From Novosphingobium sp. KCTC 2891 (GTDB lineage: Bacteria > Pseudomonadota > Alphaproteobacteria > Sphingomonadales > Sphingomonadaceae), in assembly GCF_025938155.1 (NCBI RefSeq), contig NZ_JAPCZG010000001.1:349925-413924 (forward strand): a stretch of DNA of 64,000 nucleotides, read 5' to 3'. Position 1 is the stretch's first letter, and each line of letters begins with the position of its first letter. Of this stretch, positions 35,208 through 46,547 are shown one piece after another. The translations under genes and the position numbers were made by a program. The notes under the pieces are model-generated. The model had not been told where the DNA came from, made no database searches, and was given only the letters and a program-made list of their open reading frames with translations.

Positions 35208-37388
35208 ATGGCCTTCAGGAACCTACTGCGAAACCGGGGAGAGAGCGCCGGCGGGGATAGCGGCACGGCATCGGGGGCACACGCCCTGTCCGATCCCGTG
35301 CGTCGGCTCGACGTGCTCGATGCGGTCGAACGCTCGGGCCGCGTGTTCCTCTGGGGCACCGATTCCGCTGGCTGCCTTACCTATCTGTCGCCCGGCGCCG
35401 CGCCGCGGCTTGGCGCTCAGGTTGAGACGATTCTCGGCCGCCCCTTCGCTTCTCTGTTCGAGGTGGACCCCGACAATCCCGGCGAACGCTCCGACCGGCC
35501 GCTCCAGTTCCAGATGACTTCGCGCGGGCGGCTTGCCGACCTGATCCTGCGGTTCAACCCGGCCGCGTCCGATGCAGGCACGGCGCCGACGTGGTGGGCG
35601 CTTTCGGGCGAAGCAGCGCTGGCGGAGGACGGCACGTTCCTTGGCCACCGGGGCCATGCGCGCGATGTCACCACCGAATACGTCCGCCGTATCGAGGATG
35701 CGCGCCTCGCCGAATTCGACACGCTCACCGGCCTCGGCAACCGCCACCGGCTCAATCGCCGGCTCGACCAGGTGCTCGCCGCCTACCGCGCCTCGGGCCG
35801 TGCCTGCGCGCTGCTCATGCTCGATCTCGACCGGTTCAAGCACGTCAATGATACTCTGGGCCACCAGGCCGGCGACGAGCTGCTGCGGCAGGTTGCGCAG
35901 CGCCTGCGCAAGGTGATCGGCGAGCGGGGCGAGATCGGCCGGCTTGGCGGCGACGAGTTCCAGGTGATCATCCCCGACCTCGATGATCGCGGCAAGCTGG
36001 GTGAACTGGCCGAGCGCCTGATCGGCCATATTTCGCAGCCTTATCTCGTCGGCGCGGACCGCGCGGTGATCGGCACGTCGGTCGGCATCGCCGTCGCCCC
36101 GTTCGATGGGCAGGAACGCGACCAGGTTGTCCACGCAGCCGATCTTGCGCTCTATGCCGCCAAGAACGGCGGGCGCGGCCAGTTCCGCTTCTTCTCGTCC
36201 GACTTGCGCGACGAGAAGGAGGAGCGCCGGCTGATCGAGGAAGCGCTGCGCGCCGCGCTCGGCAGTGAGGAACTGACGCTCAGCTACCAGCCGGTCGTCC
36301 GCACGGACGATCACACCGTGGTCGGCTTCGAGGCGCTGATGCGCTGGGAAAATGCGGATCGTGGCGCCATCGACCCTTCGCTGTTCATTCCGATTGCCGA
36401 GGAAACGGGCCTGATCGCCCCGCTCGGCGCGTGGGCGCTGCGCCGCGCCTGCGCCGACGCCATGGCGTGGCCCAAGTCGGTGCGCGTCGCGGTCAATGTC
36501 TCGGCCGTCCAGTTCGCGGACACCGCGTTCCCTGCCATGGTCGAGGAAGCGCTGGCGGACAGCGGCCTCGCGCCCGACCGGCTCGAACTGGAACTGACCG
36601 AATCCATCTTCCTTGGCGATGATGACGCGACCAGCGCCGCTTTCGATGCGCTCAAGGCCATCGGCGTGCGGCTGGTGCTCGACGATTTCGGCACCGGCTA
36701 TTCCTCGCTCAGCTACTTGCGCGCCGCCCCGTTCGACAAGCTCAAGGTTGATCGCAGCTTCGTCGAGGTGTGCACGCTGCAGGATAACAGCAGCGCCAAG
36801 ATCATCGCCGCGATCATCGGGCTTGCCGAAGCGCTGGGCATGGAAACCACGGTCGAGGGCGTCGAGGCGTTCGACCAGTTCCACCTCGTCTGCGCCAAAG
36901 GTGCGCGCTTTGTGCAGGGCTTTCTCTATTCGCCGCCGCTGCCGCATGAGGAAACCCTGGCGCGCATTGCCGCCGATGCATTCCGCATCGAACCGACCGG
37001 ACCCGAACGCCACCGGCCGGAACGCCGCTCGGTCTATCGCCGCGTGGGCCTGATCCACGAGGACCACCGCTACGAAGCGGTGATGAAGGACCTGTCCGCC
37101 ACCGGTGCCCGAATCGATGGGCTGGTCGGCGTACCCGTGGGCACCGGGGTGGTGCTCGATCTCGGCGCGGGCCAGCTCGCCGTAGGCCACGTGGCCCGCT
37201 CCGAAGACGCTACCATCGGCATCGAGTTCGAGACTCCGCTGGTGCCCGACGGGGCAGGGGGCCTCGTCACCCGTCACCGCGTCTCACCCTCCGCGCTCGC
37301 CGCTGCCGCCCGGATCGTGCCGACCACTGCGCCGCGCTTCATGGAAGTGAAGCCCGGCAGCAGCACGGCCTCCGCCGCGCGGGCGTAG
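35208..37388 (+). CDS. PAS-GGDEF-EAL-PilZ cyclic-di-GMP signalling protein
   Basis: Protein of 726 residues combining a sensor-like N-terminal domain (about 40-150, GRVFLWGTDSAGCLTYLSPGAA, PAS-like) with three further domains. The diguanylate cyclase domain has an intact GGDEF at 247-251. The phosphodiesterase domain has EAL at 375-377, with NVSAVQF, DDFGTGYSSLSYL and ETTVEGVE. A C-terminal PilZ domain has ERRSVYRR and DLSATGAR. Both catalytic motifs look intact, so it could make or break cyclic di-GMP. The usual RxxD inhibitory site five residues before GGDEF is missing. There is no membrane helix, so it is likely cytoplasmic. Targets are probably motility or biofilm genes. Confidence 0.93.
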   Translation: MAFRNLLRNRGESAGGDSGTASGAHALSDPVRRLDVLDAVERSGRVFLWGTDSAGCLTYLSPGAAPRLGAQVETILGRPFASLFEVDPDNPGERSDRPLQFQMTSRGRLADLILRFNPAASDAGTAPTWWALSGEAALAEDGTFLGHRGHARDVTTEYVRRIEDARLAEFDTLTGLGNRHRLNRRLDQVLAAYRASGRACALLMLDLDRFKHVNDTLGHQAGDELLRQVAQRLRKVIGERGEIGRLGGDEFQVIIPDLDDRGKLGELAERLIGHISQPYLVGADRAVIGTSVGIAVAPFDGQERDQVVHAADLALYAAKNGGRGQFRFFSSDLRDEKEERRLIEEALRAALGSEELTLSYQPVVRTDDHTVVGFEALMRWENADRGAIDPSLFIPIAEETGLIAPLGAWALRRACADAMAWPKSVRVAVNVSAVQFADTAFPAMVEEALADSGLAPDRLELELTESIFLGDDDATSAAFDALKAIGVRLVLDDFGTGYSSLSYLRAAPFDKLKVDRSFVEVCTLQDNSSAKIIAAIIGLAEALGMETTVEGVEAFDQFHLVCAKGARFVQGFLYSPPLPHEETLARIAADAFRIEPTGPERHRPERRSVYRRVGLIHEDHRYEAVMKDLSATGARIDGLVGVPVGTGVVLDLGAGQLAVGHVARSEDATIGIEFETPLVPDGAGGLVTRHRVSPSALAAAARIVPTTAPRFMEVKPGSSTASAARA

Positions 37389-37441
37389 CGCGCGGCCTTC
37401 TTCAGCGCGCTACGCGTGGGGGGGCACCCCGCCATGCAAAA

Positions 37442-37467
37442 AGGCCGCCCGGTTGCCCGGACGGCCT
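37442..37467. terminator. Bidirectional terminator between convergent genes
   Basis: AGGCCGCCCGG (37442-37452) pairs with CCGGACGGCCT (37457-37467) with one mismatch. Ts follow on the plus side (CTTTCTT), and on the minus side the 3' end reads into a run of five Ts. It separates the GGDEF-EAL gene and lpdA. Confidence 0.85.
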
Positions 37468-37492
37468 CTTTCTTGCCAGGGATGGCAATTCG

Positions 37493-38893
37493 TCAGATGT
37501 GGATCGGCTTGCCCTGCACGCCCATCGCCGCTTCCTTCAGTGCTTCCGAATGGGTCGGATGCGCGTGGCAAGTGTAGGCGATGTCCTCGCTCGTCGCGCC
37601 GAATTCCAGCGCCAGCGCGGCTTCGGCGATCATCGTGCCCGCCACCGAGGCGATGCACCACACGCCCAGCACGCGGTCGGTCTTGGCGTCCGCGATCACC
37701 TTCACGAAGCCGTCGGGCTCGTGGTTGGTCTTGGCGCGGCTGTTGGCCAGCATCGGGAACTTCGAGACCTTGATCTCGCCCTTCTCCTTGGCCGCTTCCT
37801 CGGTCAGGCCCACGCCGGCGAACTCGGGCATGGTGTAGACCACGCCGGGGATCACGTCGTGGTTCACGATGCCGGTCAGGCCCGCGATGTTCTCGGCCAC
37901 GGCGATGCCTTCGTCCTCGGCCTTGTGCGCCAGCATCGGACCCGGGATCACGTCGCCCACCGCCCACACGCCGTCCACCTTGGTGGCGAAGTCATGGTCG
38001 GTCTCGATCTGGCCGCGCGCGTTCAGCTCAAGCCCGATCTTGTCGAGGCCGAGGCCGTCCACGTTGGGACGGCGGCCGATCGCCACCAGCACGCAGTCGG
38101 CTTCGATCGTGGCCGCTTCGCCGCCTTTGGCCGGCTCGACGGTGAGGGTGGCCTTGCCGCCGTTCACCGCAACGCCCGTCACCTTGGTGCCGAGCTTCAG
38201 CTCCATGCCCTGCTTCTTGAAGATCTTGGCGGCTTCCTTGCGCACGTCGCCGTCCATGCCGGGCAACAGCTGGTCGAGGAATTCCACCACGGTGACCTTC
38301 GCGCCCAGGCGGCGCCACACCGAGCCCAGCTCCAGCCCGATCACGCCGCCGCCGATCACGACGAGGTGGTCAGGCACCTTCTTCAGCGAAAGCGCGCCGG
38401 TGCTGTCCACGATCACGCCGGCGTCGTTGTCCACGGTCACGCCCGGCAGCGGAGTCACGCTTGAACCGGTGGCGATCACCACGTTCTTCGCGGTCACCTT
38501 CTCGCCATTGACGATCACGGTGTGCGCGTCCTCGAACGCGGCGTAGCCCTTCAGCCAGGTCACCTTGTTCTTCTTGAACAGGAACTCGATGCCGCCGGTC
38601 AGGCCCTTCACCGAGTCGGCCTTCTGCGCCAGCATCGCGTCGAGATCGAGCGTGACCTCGCCGGTCTTGATGCCATAGGTGGCAAAGGTGCCGTTCTTCG
38701 CCTCGTCGAACTTCTCCGAGCCGTGCAGCAGCGCCTTCGAGGGGATGCAGCCCACGTTGAGGCAGGTGCCACCCAGCGTCTCGCGCCCTTCGGCGCAGGC
38801 CGTCTTCAGGCCCAGCTGCGCCGCGCGGATCGCCGCGACATAGCCGCCGGGGCCGGCACCGATGACAAGGACGTCGTAATCGTAATCAGCCAT
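37493..38893 (-). CDS. lpdA: Dihydrolipoyl dehydrogenase (E3)
   Basis: FAD enzyme of 466 residues that reoxidises the lipoyl arm of 2-oxo acid dehydrogenase complexes. The FAD motif is GAGPGGYVAA at 12-21, the redox pair Cys44/Cys49 lies in GGTCLNVGCIPSK, the NAD motif is GGGVIGLELGS, and the C-terminal His/Glu is HPTHSEAL. ATG 38893 follows GAAGGAGCC. As third gene after sucA and sucB it should serve 2-oxoglutarate dehydrogenase. A repeat element lies between sucB and lpdA. Confidence 0.97.
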   Translation of the reverse strand: MADYDYDVLVIGAGPGGYVAAIRAAQLGLKTACAEGRETLGGTCLNVGCIPSKALLHGSEKFDEAKNGTFATYGIKTGEVTLDLDAMLAQKADSVKGLTGGIEFLFKKNKVTWLKGYAAFEDAHTVIVNGEKVTAKNVVIATGSSVTPLPGVTVDNDAGVIVDSTGALSLKKVPDHLVVIGGGVIGLELGSVWRRLGAKVTVVEFLDQLLPGMDGDVRKEAAKIFKKQGMELKLGTKVTGVAVNGGKATLTVEPAKGGEAATIEADCVLVAIGRRPNVDGLGLDKIGLELNARGQIETDHDFATKVDGVWAVGDVIPGPMLAHKAEDEGIAVAENIAGLTGIVNHDVIPGVVYTMPEFAGVGLTEEAAKEKGEIKVSKFPMLANSRAKTNHEPDGFVKVIADAKTDRVLGVWCIASVAGTMIAEAALALEFGATSEDIAYTCHAHPTHSEALKEAAMGVQGKPIHI

Positions 38894-38910
38894 GTTCTTG
38901 GCTCCTTCAG

Positions 38911-39026
38911 ATCCTCCCCCGTGGGGGAGGTGGCAGCCGGCAGGGTTGACGGAGGGGTATTGGCGCAATGCGCGAACCCACCCCTCCACCGCCTGCGGCG
39001 GTCCGCCTCCCCCGGCGGGGGAGGAT
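38911..39026. repeat. Composite palindromic repeat between sucB and lpdA
   Basis: A 116-base element with several hairpins: CCTCCCCC-GT-GGGGGAGG (38913-38930), GGAGGGGT (38951-38958) pairing with ACCCCTCC (38980-38987), ACCGCC-TGC-GGCGGT (38988-39002) and CCTCCCCC-GGC-GGGGGAGG (39006-39024). The outer ends ATCC and GGAT also match. This is a REP/MITE-like extragenic element, probably processed in the operon mRNA. Confidence 0.85.
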
Positions 39027-39032
39027 TGAATA

Positions 39033-40259
39033 TCACATATCGATCAGCAGGCGGGTCGGATCCTCGATCGCTTCCTTGATGGTCTTGAGTGCCGTCACAG
39101 CCTCGCGTCCGTCAATCAGGCGATGGTCGTAGGACAGCGCGATGTACATCATCGGGCGGATCACGATCTCGCCATTGCGGACCACCGGGCGGTCCTCGAT
39201 GCGGTGCAGGCCCAGCACGGCCGACTGCGGCGGATTGATGATCGGGGTGGACATCAGGCCGCCGAACACGCCGCCGTTCGAGATGGTGAACGTGCCGCCC
39301 GCCATGTCGGCCATGGTCAGCGCGCCTTCGCGGGCCTTCTTGCCGTATTCGGCGATGGCCTTCTCGATCTGGGCAAAGCTCATCTTGTCGACATCGCGCA
39401 CCACCGGCACGACCAGCCCGTTCGGGGCCGAGACCGCGACCGAGATGTCGACGTAGTCGTGGTAGACGATCTCGTCGCCCTGGATCTGCGCGTTGACCGC
39501 CGGAATGTCCTTGAGTGCCAGAACCGAGGCCTTGGCGAAGAACGACATGAGGCCGAGCTTCACGCCGTGCTTCTTCTCGAACACGTCCTTGTACTTGTGG
39601 CGCGCTTCCATCACCGCGCTCATGTCCACGTCGTTGAACGTGGTCAGCAGCGCGGCCTGTTCCTGCGCGCTCTTCAGGCGCTTGGCGATGGTCTGGCGCA
39701 GGCGCGTCATCTTGACGCGTTCCTCGTTGCGGCCGGCAACCGGCGCTGCTGCAACCGCGGGAGCGGCCACGGGGGCGGTTGCCGCCGGGGCTGGCGAGGC
39801 CTGCTTGGCTTGCGCTGCGGCCAGCACGTCTTCCTTGGTCAGGCGGCCGTCCTTGCCGGTGCCCTTGACGCTCGACGGGTCGATGCCGTGCTCCAGCACC
39901 GCGCGGCGCACTGCCGGGGACAGCACCGCAGCGTCATCGCCCTTGGGCGCAGCGCTGTCGGAGGCCGGGGCAACCGGGGCTTCGGTGCGCGGCGCGGGAG
40001 CCTGGGCTCCGGCGGCGGCAACGCCGTCCTCAATCGTGCCAAGCGGCGCGCCAACCGAAACGGTGTCGCCTTCCTGTGCGATGTAGTTGCCCATCACGCC
40101 GGCGGCGGGGGCGGGCACGTCGACCGCAACCTTGTCGGTTTCGAGGCTGCAGATGGGCTCGTCGAGCGCCACCGCTTCACCGGGCTTCTTGAGCCACTGG
40201 CCGACCGTCGCTTCGCTGACGCTTTCACCCAGCGTCGGAACCTTGACTTCGATGGACAT
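39033..40259 (-). CDS. sucB: 2-oxoglutarate dehydrogenase E2, dihydrolipoyllysine succinyltransferase
   Basis: E2 core of 408 residues. The lipoyl domain holds Lys43 in ETDKVAVDV. An Ala/Pro linker (about 82-116), the E3-binding domain (about 117-150, [27 protein letters not shown]), a second linker, and the catalytic domain with [13 protein letters not shown] follow. ATG 40259 follows AAGGAAGACC; the frame upstream overlaps sucA's end and is noise. It moves the succinyl group from E1 to CoA in the TCA cycle. Confidence 0.97.
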   Translation of the reverse strand: MSIEVKVPTLGESVSEATVGQWLKKPGEAVALDEPICSLETDKVAVDVPAPAAGVMGNYIAQEGDTVSVGAPLGTIEDGVAAAGAQAPAPRTEAPVAPASDSAAPKGDDAAVLSPAVRRAVLEHGIDPSSVKGTGKDGRLTKEDVLAAAQAKQASPAPAATAPVAAPAVAAAPVAGRNEERVKMTRLRQTIAKRLKSAQEQAALLTTFNDVDMSAVMEARHKYKDVFEKKHGVKLGLMSFFAKASVLALKDIPAVNAQIQGDEIVYHDYVDISVAVSAPNGLVVPVVRDVDKMSFAQIEKAIAEYGKKAREGALTMADMAGGTFTISNGGVFGGLMSTPIINPPQSAVLGLHRIEDRPVVRNGEIVIRPMMYIALSYDHRLIDGREAVTALKTIKEAIEDPTRLLIDM

Positions 40260-40311
40260 GACTTGGTCTTCCTTGGGGGAGAATTTCGTGATCGGGCGGG
40301 GGCGGCGGCCC

Positions 40312-43152
40312 TCAGCCCTTCTGCTTGCGGCGGATCTCGCCACGGACGGAAAGCGACAGCGCGTCTGCCACCAGCGCGGCCTGTTCGGCTGCGTGGCGCT
40401 TGGCGAGACCGGTGGCCGGAGAGGCCGAGGCGGCGCGGCCGGCATAGCGCGGCCGCGCGACCTTGGTCTTGGCCGCCTTCATCGCGTCCTCGATCAGCGG
40501 TTCGACGAAGAACCAGGAACCGTTGTTCTTGGGTTCTTCCTGGCACCACACCACTTCTTCCAGGTTCGCCATGCGCGACAGGCGCAGCGCCAGCGGTTCG
40601 CCGGGGAAGGGGTAGAGCTGTTCAAGGCGGATGATCTGCACGTCCTTCATCTCGGCGCTATCGCGCGCTTCGATCAGGTCGTAGGCCACCTTGCCGCTGC
40701 ACAGCACGACCTTGCGGGTGTCCTTGTCCGCCGCGCCGTTGGTGTCCGACAGGATGCGCTTGAAGTGCGCCTCGCCGATGAACTCGCTTGCCACCGACTT
40801 CGCCAGCGGATGACGCAGCAGGCTCTTGGGAGTCATGATGATCAGCGGCTTGCGGAACGGACGGTGCATCTGCCGGCGCAGCACGTGGAAGTAGTTGGCC
40901 GGGGTGGTGATGTTGCACACCTGGATGTTGTCCTCCGCGCAGAGCTGGAGGTAGCGTTCCAGACGTGCCGACGAGTGCTCCGGCCCCTGGCCTTCGTATC
41001 CATGCGGCAGCAGCATGACGAGACCGTTGGCGCGCAACCACTTGGCTTCCGACGCGGCAATGTACTGATCGATCACGATCTGCGCGCCGTTGGCGAAGTC
41101 GCCGAACTGCGCTTCCCACAGCACCAGCGTCTTGGGATCGGCGCTGGCATAGCCATACTCGAAGCCCAGCACGCCATATTCGGACAGCGGGCTGTCATGC
41201 ACCTCGAAACGGCCGTGCGGCAGCGTGGCGAGCGGCACGTACTTGTGCTCGTCGGTCTGGTCGACCCACACCGCGTGGCGCTGGCTGAACGTGCCGCGGC
41301 CCGAATCCTGGCCTGACAGGCGGATGTTGAAGCCCTCGGTGGCAAGGCTGCCATAGGCGAGCGCTTCGCCGGTCGCCCAGTCGAAGCCCACGCTGCTGCT
41401 GAACATCTCGCGCTTGGCATCAAGCACGCGGCCCAGTGTCTTATGGATCGTCAGGCCTTCGGGCACCGTGGTCAGCACGCGGCCCAGGCTGTCGAACAGC
41501 TTCTGGTCGATGCCGGTCGCCACGTTGCGGCGCGCGGTCACCGGGTCGGCCGGCTTGTTCAGCCCCGACCAGCGGCCACCGAACCAGTCGGCCTCGTTCG
41601 CCTTGTAGCTCTTGGCCGCTTCGAACTCGGTCTCCAGCGTGGCGACGAAGTGATCCTCGATCTCGCCCTTGGTGCTGGCGTCGATCACGCCCTGCTCCAC
41701 CAGCCGCTCGGCATAGAGCGTGGAGACGGCGGGGTGCTGGCGGATCTTGGCGTACATCAGCGGCTGCGTGAAGCCCGGCTCGTCGCCTTCGTTGTGGCCG
41801 AAGCGGCGGTAGCACCACATGTCGATCACGATGTCGCGGCCGAACTTCTGGCGATAATCGATCGCCAGCTTGCACGCGAAGGTCACCGCTTCGGGATCGT
41901 CGCCGTTGACGTGGATGATCGGCGCCTGCACGCCCTTGGCCACGTCCGACGGATACGGCGACCCGCGCGAGAACTGCGGGCTGGTGGTGAAGCCGATCTG
42001 GTTGTTGATGACGAAGTGCAGGCAGCCGCCGGTGTTGTAGCCGGTCACGCCGGAGAAGCCGAAGCACTCCCACACGATGCCCTGGCCGGCGAAGGCCGCG
42101 TCGCCGTGGATCAGCACGGGCAGGACCTGCTTGTGCTTGCCCTCACCGATGTCGTCGCGGAAGACCTGCTGCGCGCGGGTCTTGCCCAGCACGACCGGGT
42201 CCACCGTTTCGAGGTGGCTGGGATTGGGCTGAAGGCTCATGTGAACCTTGATCCCGTCGAACTCGCGGTCGGTGCTGGTGCCGAGGTGATACTTCACGTC
42301 GCCGGAGCCGCCCACGTCCTCGGGATTGGCGGTGCCGCCCGAGAATTCGTGGAAGATCACGCGGTAGGGCTTGGCCAGCACATTGGCGAGAACGTTCAGG
42401 CGGCCGCGGTGGGCCATGCCGTAGATGATCTCGCGCACGCCCAGCTGGCCGCCGTACTTGATCACGGCTTCCAGCGCCGGGATCATCGATTCGCCGCCGT
42501 CGAGGCCGAAGCGCTTGGTGCCGACGTACTTCTTGCCGAGGAACTTCTCGTACTGCTCGCCGCGCACCACGGCGGCGAGGATCGCCTTCTTGCCGTTGGG
42601 GGTGAAGTCGATCGACTTGTCGCCGCCCTCGATGCGGTCCTGCAGGAACCGACGTTCTTCCACGTCGGAGATGTGCATGTATTCGAGGCCGATCTTGCCG
42701 CAGTAGTTCTTGCGCAGCACCGCCACGATCTCGCGCGGGGTGGCCCACTGCACGCCCAGCACGCCGCCCAGGAACACCTTGCGGTCAAGGTCGGCGCCCA
42801 CGAAGCCGTGGTATTCGGGCGAAAGGTCGGCCGGCAGGTCCTGCTTCGACAGGCCCAGCGGATCGAGGTTGGCGGCCAGGTGGCCGCGCACGCGGTAGGT
42901 GCGCACCAGCAGCATCGCGCGGTACGAATCCATCGCCGCCTTTTCCAGCGCGGCCTCGTCCAGTGCGGGCGCGCCGCCCTTCTTGGCGGCCTTGGCGATT
43001 TCAAGCTTGAGCGCCATCGGGTCGAGCGCCCGGGTCAGATCGTCGCCGGCGGCGGCGTCGGTGATGGGCCACCGCTTGGATTGCCACGAAGGGCCGGGCT
43101 GCGGTCCTTCCTGGAAAGGATCGACGTCGAATTCGTGCACTTCCTGACCCAT
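40312..43152 (-). CDS. sucA: 2-oxoglutarate dehydrogenase E1
   Basis: Thiamine-diphosphate decarboxylase (946 residues) that commits 2-oxoglutarate to succinyl-lipoyl. It contains the family segments [31 protein letters not shown], the ThDP/Mg loop [35 protein letters not shown] and the C-terminal [10 protein letters not shown]. The N-terminal residues ([10 protein letters not shown]) replace the usual E. coli start; the protein is full-length. Gene order mdh-sucA-sucB-lpdA without sucCD between is consistent with alphaproteobacteria. Confidence 0.98.
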   Translation of the reverse strand: MGQEVHEFDVDPFQEGPQPGPSWQSKRWPITDAAAGDDLTRALDPMALKLEIAKAAKKGGAPALDEAALEKAAMDSYRAMLLVRTYRVRGHLAANLDPLGLSKQDLPADLSPEYHGFVGADLDRKVFLGGVLGVQWATPREIVAVLRKNYCGKIGLEYMHISDVEERRFLQDRIEGGDKSIDFTPNGKKAILAAVVRGEQYEKFLGKKYVGTKRFGLDGGESMIPALEAVIKYGGQLGVREIIYGMAHRGRLNVLANVLAKPYRVIFHEFSGGTANPEDVGGSGDVKYHLGTSTDREFDGIKVHMSLQPNPSHLETVDPVVLGKTRAQQVFRDDIGEGKHKQVLPVLIHGDAAFAGQGIVWECFGFSGVTGYNTGGCLHFVINNQIGFTTSPQFSRGSPYPSDVAKGVQAPIIHVNGDDPEAVTFACKLAIDYRQKFGRDIVIDMWCYRRFGHNEGDEPGFTQPLMYAKIRQHPAVSTLYAERLVEQGVIDASTKGEIEDHFVATLETEFEAAKSYKANEADWFGGRWSGLNKPADPVTARRNVATGIDQKLFDSLGRVLTTVPEGLTIHKTLGRVLDAKREMFSSSVGFDWATGEALAYGSLATEGFNIRLSGQDSGRGTFSQRHAVWVDQTDEHKYVPLATLPHGRFEVHDSPLSEYGVLGFEYGYASADPKTLVLWEAQFGDFANGAQIVIDQYIAASEAKWLRANGLVMLLPHGYEGQGPEHSSARLERYLQLCAEDNIQVCNITTPANYFHVLRRQMHRPFRKPLIIMTPKSLLRHPLAKSVASEFIGEAHFKRILSDTNGAADKDTRKVVLCSGKVAYDLIEARDSAEMKDVQIIRLEQLYPFPGEPLALRLSRMANLEEVVWCQEEPKNNGSWFFVEPLIEDAMKAAKTKVARPRYAGRAASASPATGLAKRHAAEQAALVADALSLSVRGEIRRKQKG

Positions 43153-43442
43153 GCGTCACTCCTATTGCCCCCGGGGAGGGTGGGGCTTCGGAAAAAAGGG
43201 GCCGCCCGCGCCAACGCGCGCGCCGCGGCAGGTACTTTCCAAGGGGCGGATCGTTCCGCCCGATACGTCGGCCATCGTTTCCGCGCAGTCTTGCGCGCTA
43301 CCAGCGATGGTCCAAAGGCCTGACGGGCAGACCCCTAGGTAGAATGCCGGAGCGCGGGGGAGCGCGGCACCAGCACTTTCAGGCCGGGATCGCGGCGCGC
43401 GGGAGGCCGGGAAAGCCCGCCGCGCGCGCCGCTTTCATCCGA
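43153..43442. other. Intergenic region between mdh and sucA
   Basis: About 290 bases without a gene. It contains a GC-rich hairpin near mdh (GCGGCGCGCG 43392-43401 with CGCGCGCCGC 43423-43432), a likely mdh terminator lacking a T-tract, and the sucA leader with AGGAGTG before the start. Confidence 0.45.
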
Positions 43443-44444
<1,002 letters not shown>

Positions 44445-44541
44445 TCAAGCGACCGCCATCAGGTTCTCCCGCGCCCGCGTGACGGGAAGGCTACCTGGCG
44501 GATGGCAGGCGACCTAGGCCTGCCCGCACACGAATGCAAGC

Positions 44542-44572
44542 CGCAAAAACCCCTGTTTTCCGGGTTTTTGCG
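44542..44572. terminator. Hairpin with long T/A stem between hypothetical gene and mdh
   Basis: CGCAAAAACCC (44542-44552) pairs perfectly with GGGTTTTTGCG (44562-44572) around a 9-nt loop. Located 48 bases after the stop of the minus-strand gene at 44620-44949, it is a probable terminator for that gene. Confidence 0.6.
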
Positions 44573-44619
44573 ATAACAGTTCGCAATAGCAATAATGCGG
44601 TATTCCGACGTCGGTCCGG

Positions 44620-44949
44620 TTAGCGGCGATGCGCGCGGCGGCGGCTGAATTCGCGCGCCATACCCCGGTCGAGTGTGCGGCAAACCTCGATCCACCACGC
44701 GGCAAGGGTGCTGTCGCCGCGCCGTTCCGCGTCGGCCGCTTCTTCGCACGCGCGAGCGGCCGCGGACAGGCCGTGCGCGGCGAACAGGCGCAGCGCGGCG
44801 CCCAGCAGGGCATCGCCCGCTGGCGCGTTGTCGATCAGGGGCATGACGGCGCGAGTGTTGTCGTTCGCCGCGCGCGGCAGCAGCCATCCAGTGGCGGGGC
44901 GGACGAGGCAGGGCGAGACGATCCCGTATGCAGGGGCAAAGCGCAGCAT
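44620..44949 (-). CDS. Conserved-looking small hypothetical protein
   Basis: Protein of 109 residues starting MLRFAPAYGIV with upstream GAGATGGAGACC. The middle has RAANDNTRAVMP and a helical part DALLGAALRLFAAHGLSAAARACEEAADAERRGDSTLAAWWIEVCRTLDR with regular Ala spacing. The end is basic (SRRRAHRR). RAANDN-type linkers recur in alphaproteobacterial small proteins. No signal peptide or catalytic motif. It might be a DNA- or protein-binding helix bundle; function unknown. Confidence 0.7.
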   Translation of the reverse strand: MLRFAPAYGIVSPCLVRPATGWLLPRAANDNTRAVMPLIDNAPAGDALLGAALRLFAAHGLSAAARACEEAADAERRGDSTLAAWWIEVCRTLDRGMAREFSRRRAHRR

Positions 44950-45142
44950 CGTTTGGTCTCCATCTCCGCAGGAACGTGCCGCAGCCCGTTCCCGTCTCGT
45001 CCCCGCGTTATGGGCGCGGCACGTGAACACTCGGTTCGTCGTCACGGTAAAGGAAGCGATAACCTCCCGGAATGCACCCGGCGCGCGACGAAGTGTTTGA
45101 AAGATAGAGATTCGTGCGGTTTCACGCGCGATCCGGTCCGCC

Positions 45143-46330
45143 TCAGCCCTGCGGCTGGGCGATCCATTTGCCTGCGTTTTCGTACGCAGGGTTGACCGCG
45201 CCAGAGCGGGGCAGGGCGCCGGCCTTGAACACCGCGTCGCCGCCGCGTTCCTCCACCGCCGGGACATAGGTCGGGGCGCTGGCATGCGGCAGGGGCGCCT
45301 GCCCGAAGCTCGCCCCCGGAGCCACCGCGCCCGCCTGTCGCAGCGCGGCGATGCGGCCTTCCTCGAACGCCTGTTCTAGCGCGACCGGATCGGCCACATC
45401 GGCCGGCGTCGGGGTCCAGCTGCGCGGGTGCGGCGCGGCCATCGGCTCGCCGCCTGCATAGACCGAAGTGAACGCGGCTGGCCGCCCCGCGCTGCCCGCC
45501 CAGCGGTAAAACCGGTGCGCGCCGATTGCGCCGATGAAAGTCAGCTTGTCCGCCCAGCCGGGATGCACAGCCCAGGTGTGGTAATGTGTGGCAAGGCCCA
45601 CTGGCGCATAGACATAGCCCGCCAGTGCATCGGCCGCGACTCGGCGCGCCCGGTCCCAGAACGCCGCCACCGGCCGCCGCGCCAGCGATCCGTCGCAGGC
45701 GAAGCTGAACTGGCACCCCGGCCGCTCCGACCCCTGATAGACCACCCCGCATACCGAATTGGGATAGGCAGGATGCGCCACGCGGTTCAGCACCACCTGC
45801 GCCACCGCGCGCTGGCCCGCATCCGGCTCGCTCGCCGCCTCGTAATAAACGGCGGCGGTCAGGCACTGCAGTGCGCGCCACTGGTCCTCGCCGCTGCCGC
45901 GCGCCAGCACCGGGCGCGCCGCCGGGCCTGCGGGCGAGGTCATGTCCTCATCGTCGCGCCGCGCGTTCCACGCCGCCTGGGCCGCGTCGGGCGCGACCAG
46001 GCCGCTGTCGCCGGGTGCCAGATAATAGAACGCCGAACCGGGAAAGCTCTCGCCCGACCGCTCGAACGGCTGGAGCCGCTCCTGCGCGGCGGCCGGCTCG
46101 ATCCCTTGTGGATTGCCCCAGCCCAGCATGCCCAGGACCGCGCCGGCCAACCCGATCGCGGCGATGCCGGCCACGCGCTGACGCAGCAGCGAGGGCCGCC
46201 GCAGCGCGCGCCGGGCCGAGATCATGTCGCGCTGGCGAATGCGCGCGGTGAAGTCGCGCGGGCGCAGGTCTCCCGGCTCCGGCGCGCCGATTATGGCGCG
46301 CGGGGCGGGCACTGCCTCGGGTGGCAGCAT
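45143..46330 (-). CDS. SleB-type cell wall hydrolase, membrane-anchored
   Basis: Protein of about 395 residues. A basic cytoplasmic tail and a hydrophobic helix (about 52-71, VAGIAAIGLAGAVLGMLGW) anchor it. The periplasmic part contains a Hydrolase_2 (SleB) domain at about 155-275: CLTAAVYYEAASEPDAGQRAVAQVVLNRV with the catalytic Glu, and CQFSFACDGS, ATHYHTWAVHPGW and GAHRFYRW. It should cleave peptidoglycan. The start is uncertain: ATG 46330 or GTG 46360; no strong ribosome binding site is visible. It is divergent from the riboswitch-controlled btu operon. Confidence 0.85.
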   Translation of the reverse strand: MLPPEAVPAPRAIIGAPEPGDLRPRDFTARIRQRDMISARRALRRPSLLRQRVAGIAAIGLAGAVLGMLGWGNPQGIEPAAAQERLQPFERSGESFPGSAFYYLAPGDSGLVAPDAAQAAWNARRDDEDMTSPAGPAARPVLARGSGEDQWRALQCLTAAVYYEAASEPDAGQRAVAQVVLNRVAHPAYPNSVCGVVYQGSERPGCQFSFACDGSLARRPVAAFWDRARRVAADALAGYVYAPVGLATHYHTWAVHPGWADKLTFIGAIGAHRFYRWAGSAGRPAAFTSVYAGGEPMAAPHPRSWTPTPADVADPVALEQAFEEGRIAALRQAGAVAPGASFGQAPLPHASAPTYVPAVEERGGDAVFKAGALPRSGAVNPAYENAGKWIAQPQG

Positions 46331-46547
46331 CACGGGCCGGTAACGGACCGTCAGGGGCACGGTGTGGACGCCATGGCGAACGTGCAGAATCGCTCCTTCG
46401 ACCGCAGGCGATAGGGCATGGACCGCCTGTCCGCACCCTGTCTGTGGCTTCCGTCCCGTTACAATACACCAGCCTGCCAGCCGGTTAACCGCCTGCCGCC
46501 GAGCTAACAGGTTGCGCAGCGCGTTCGCCCCCGCTATCGGCGCCGGC

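Noticed and set aside
41443..43323. 626-residue frame antisense to sucA
   Set aside because: Shadow of a highly conserved gene; composition dominated by H, A, V, R; no start signal.
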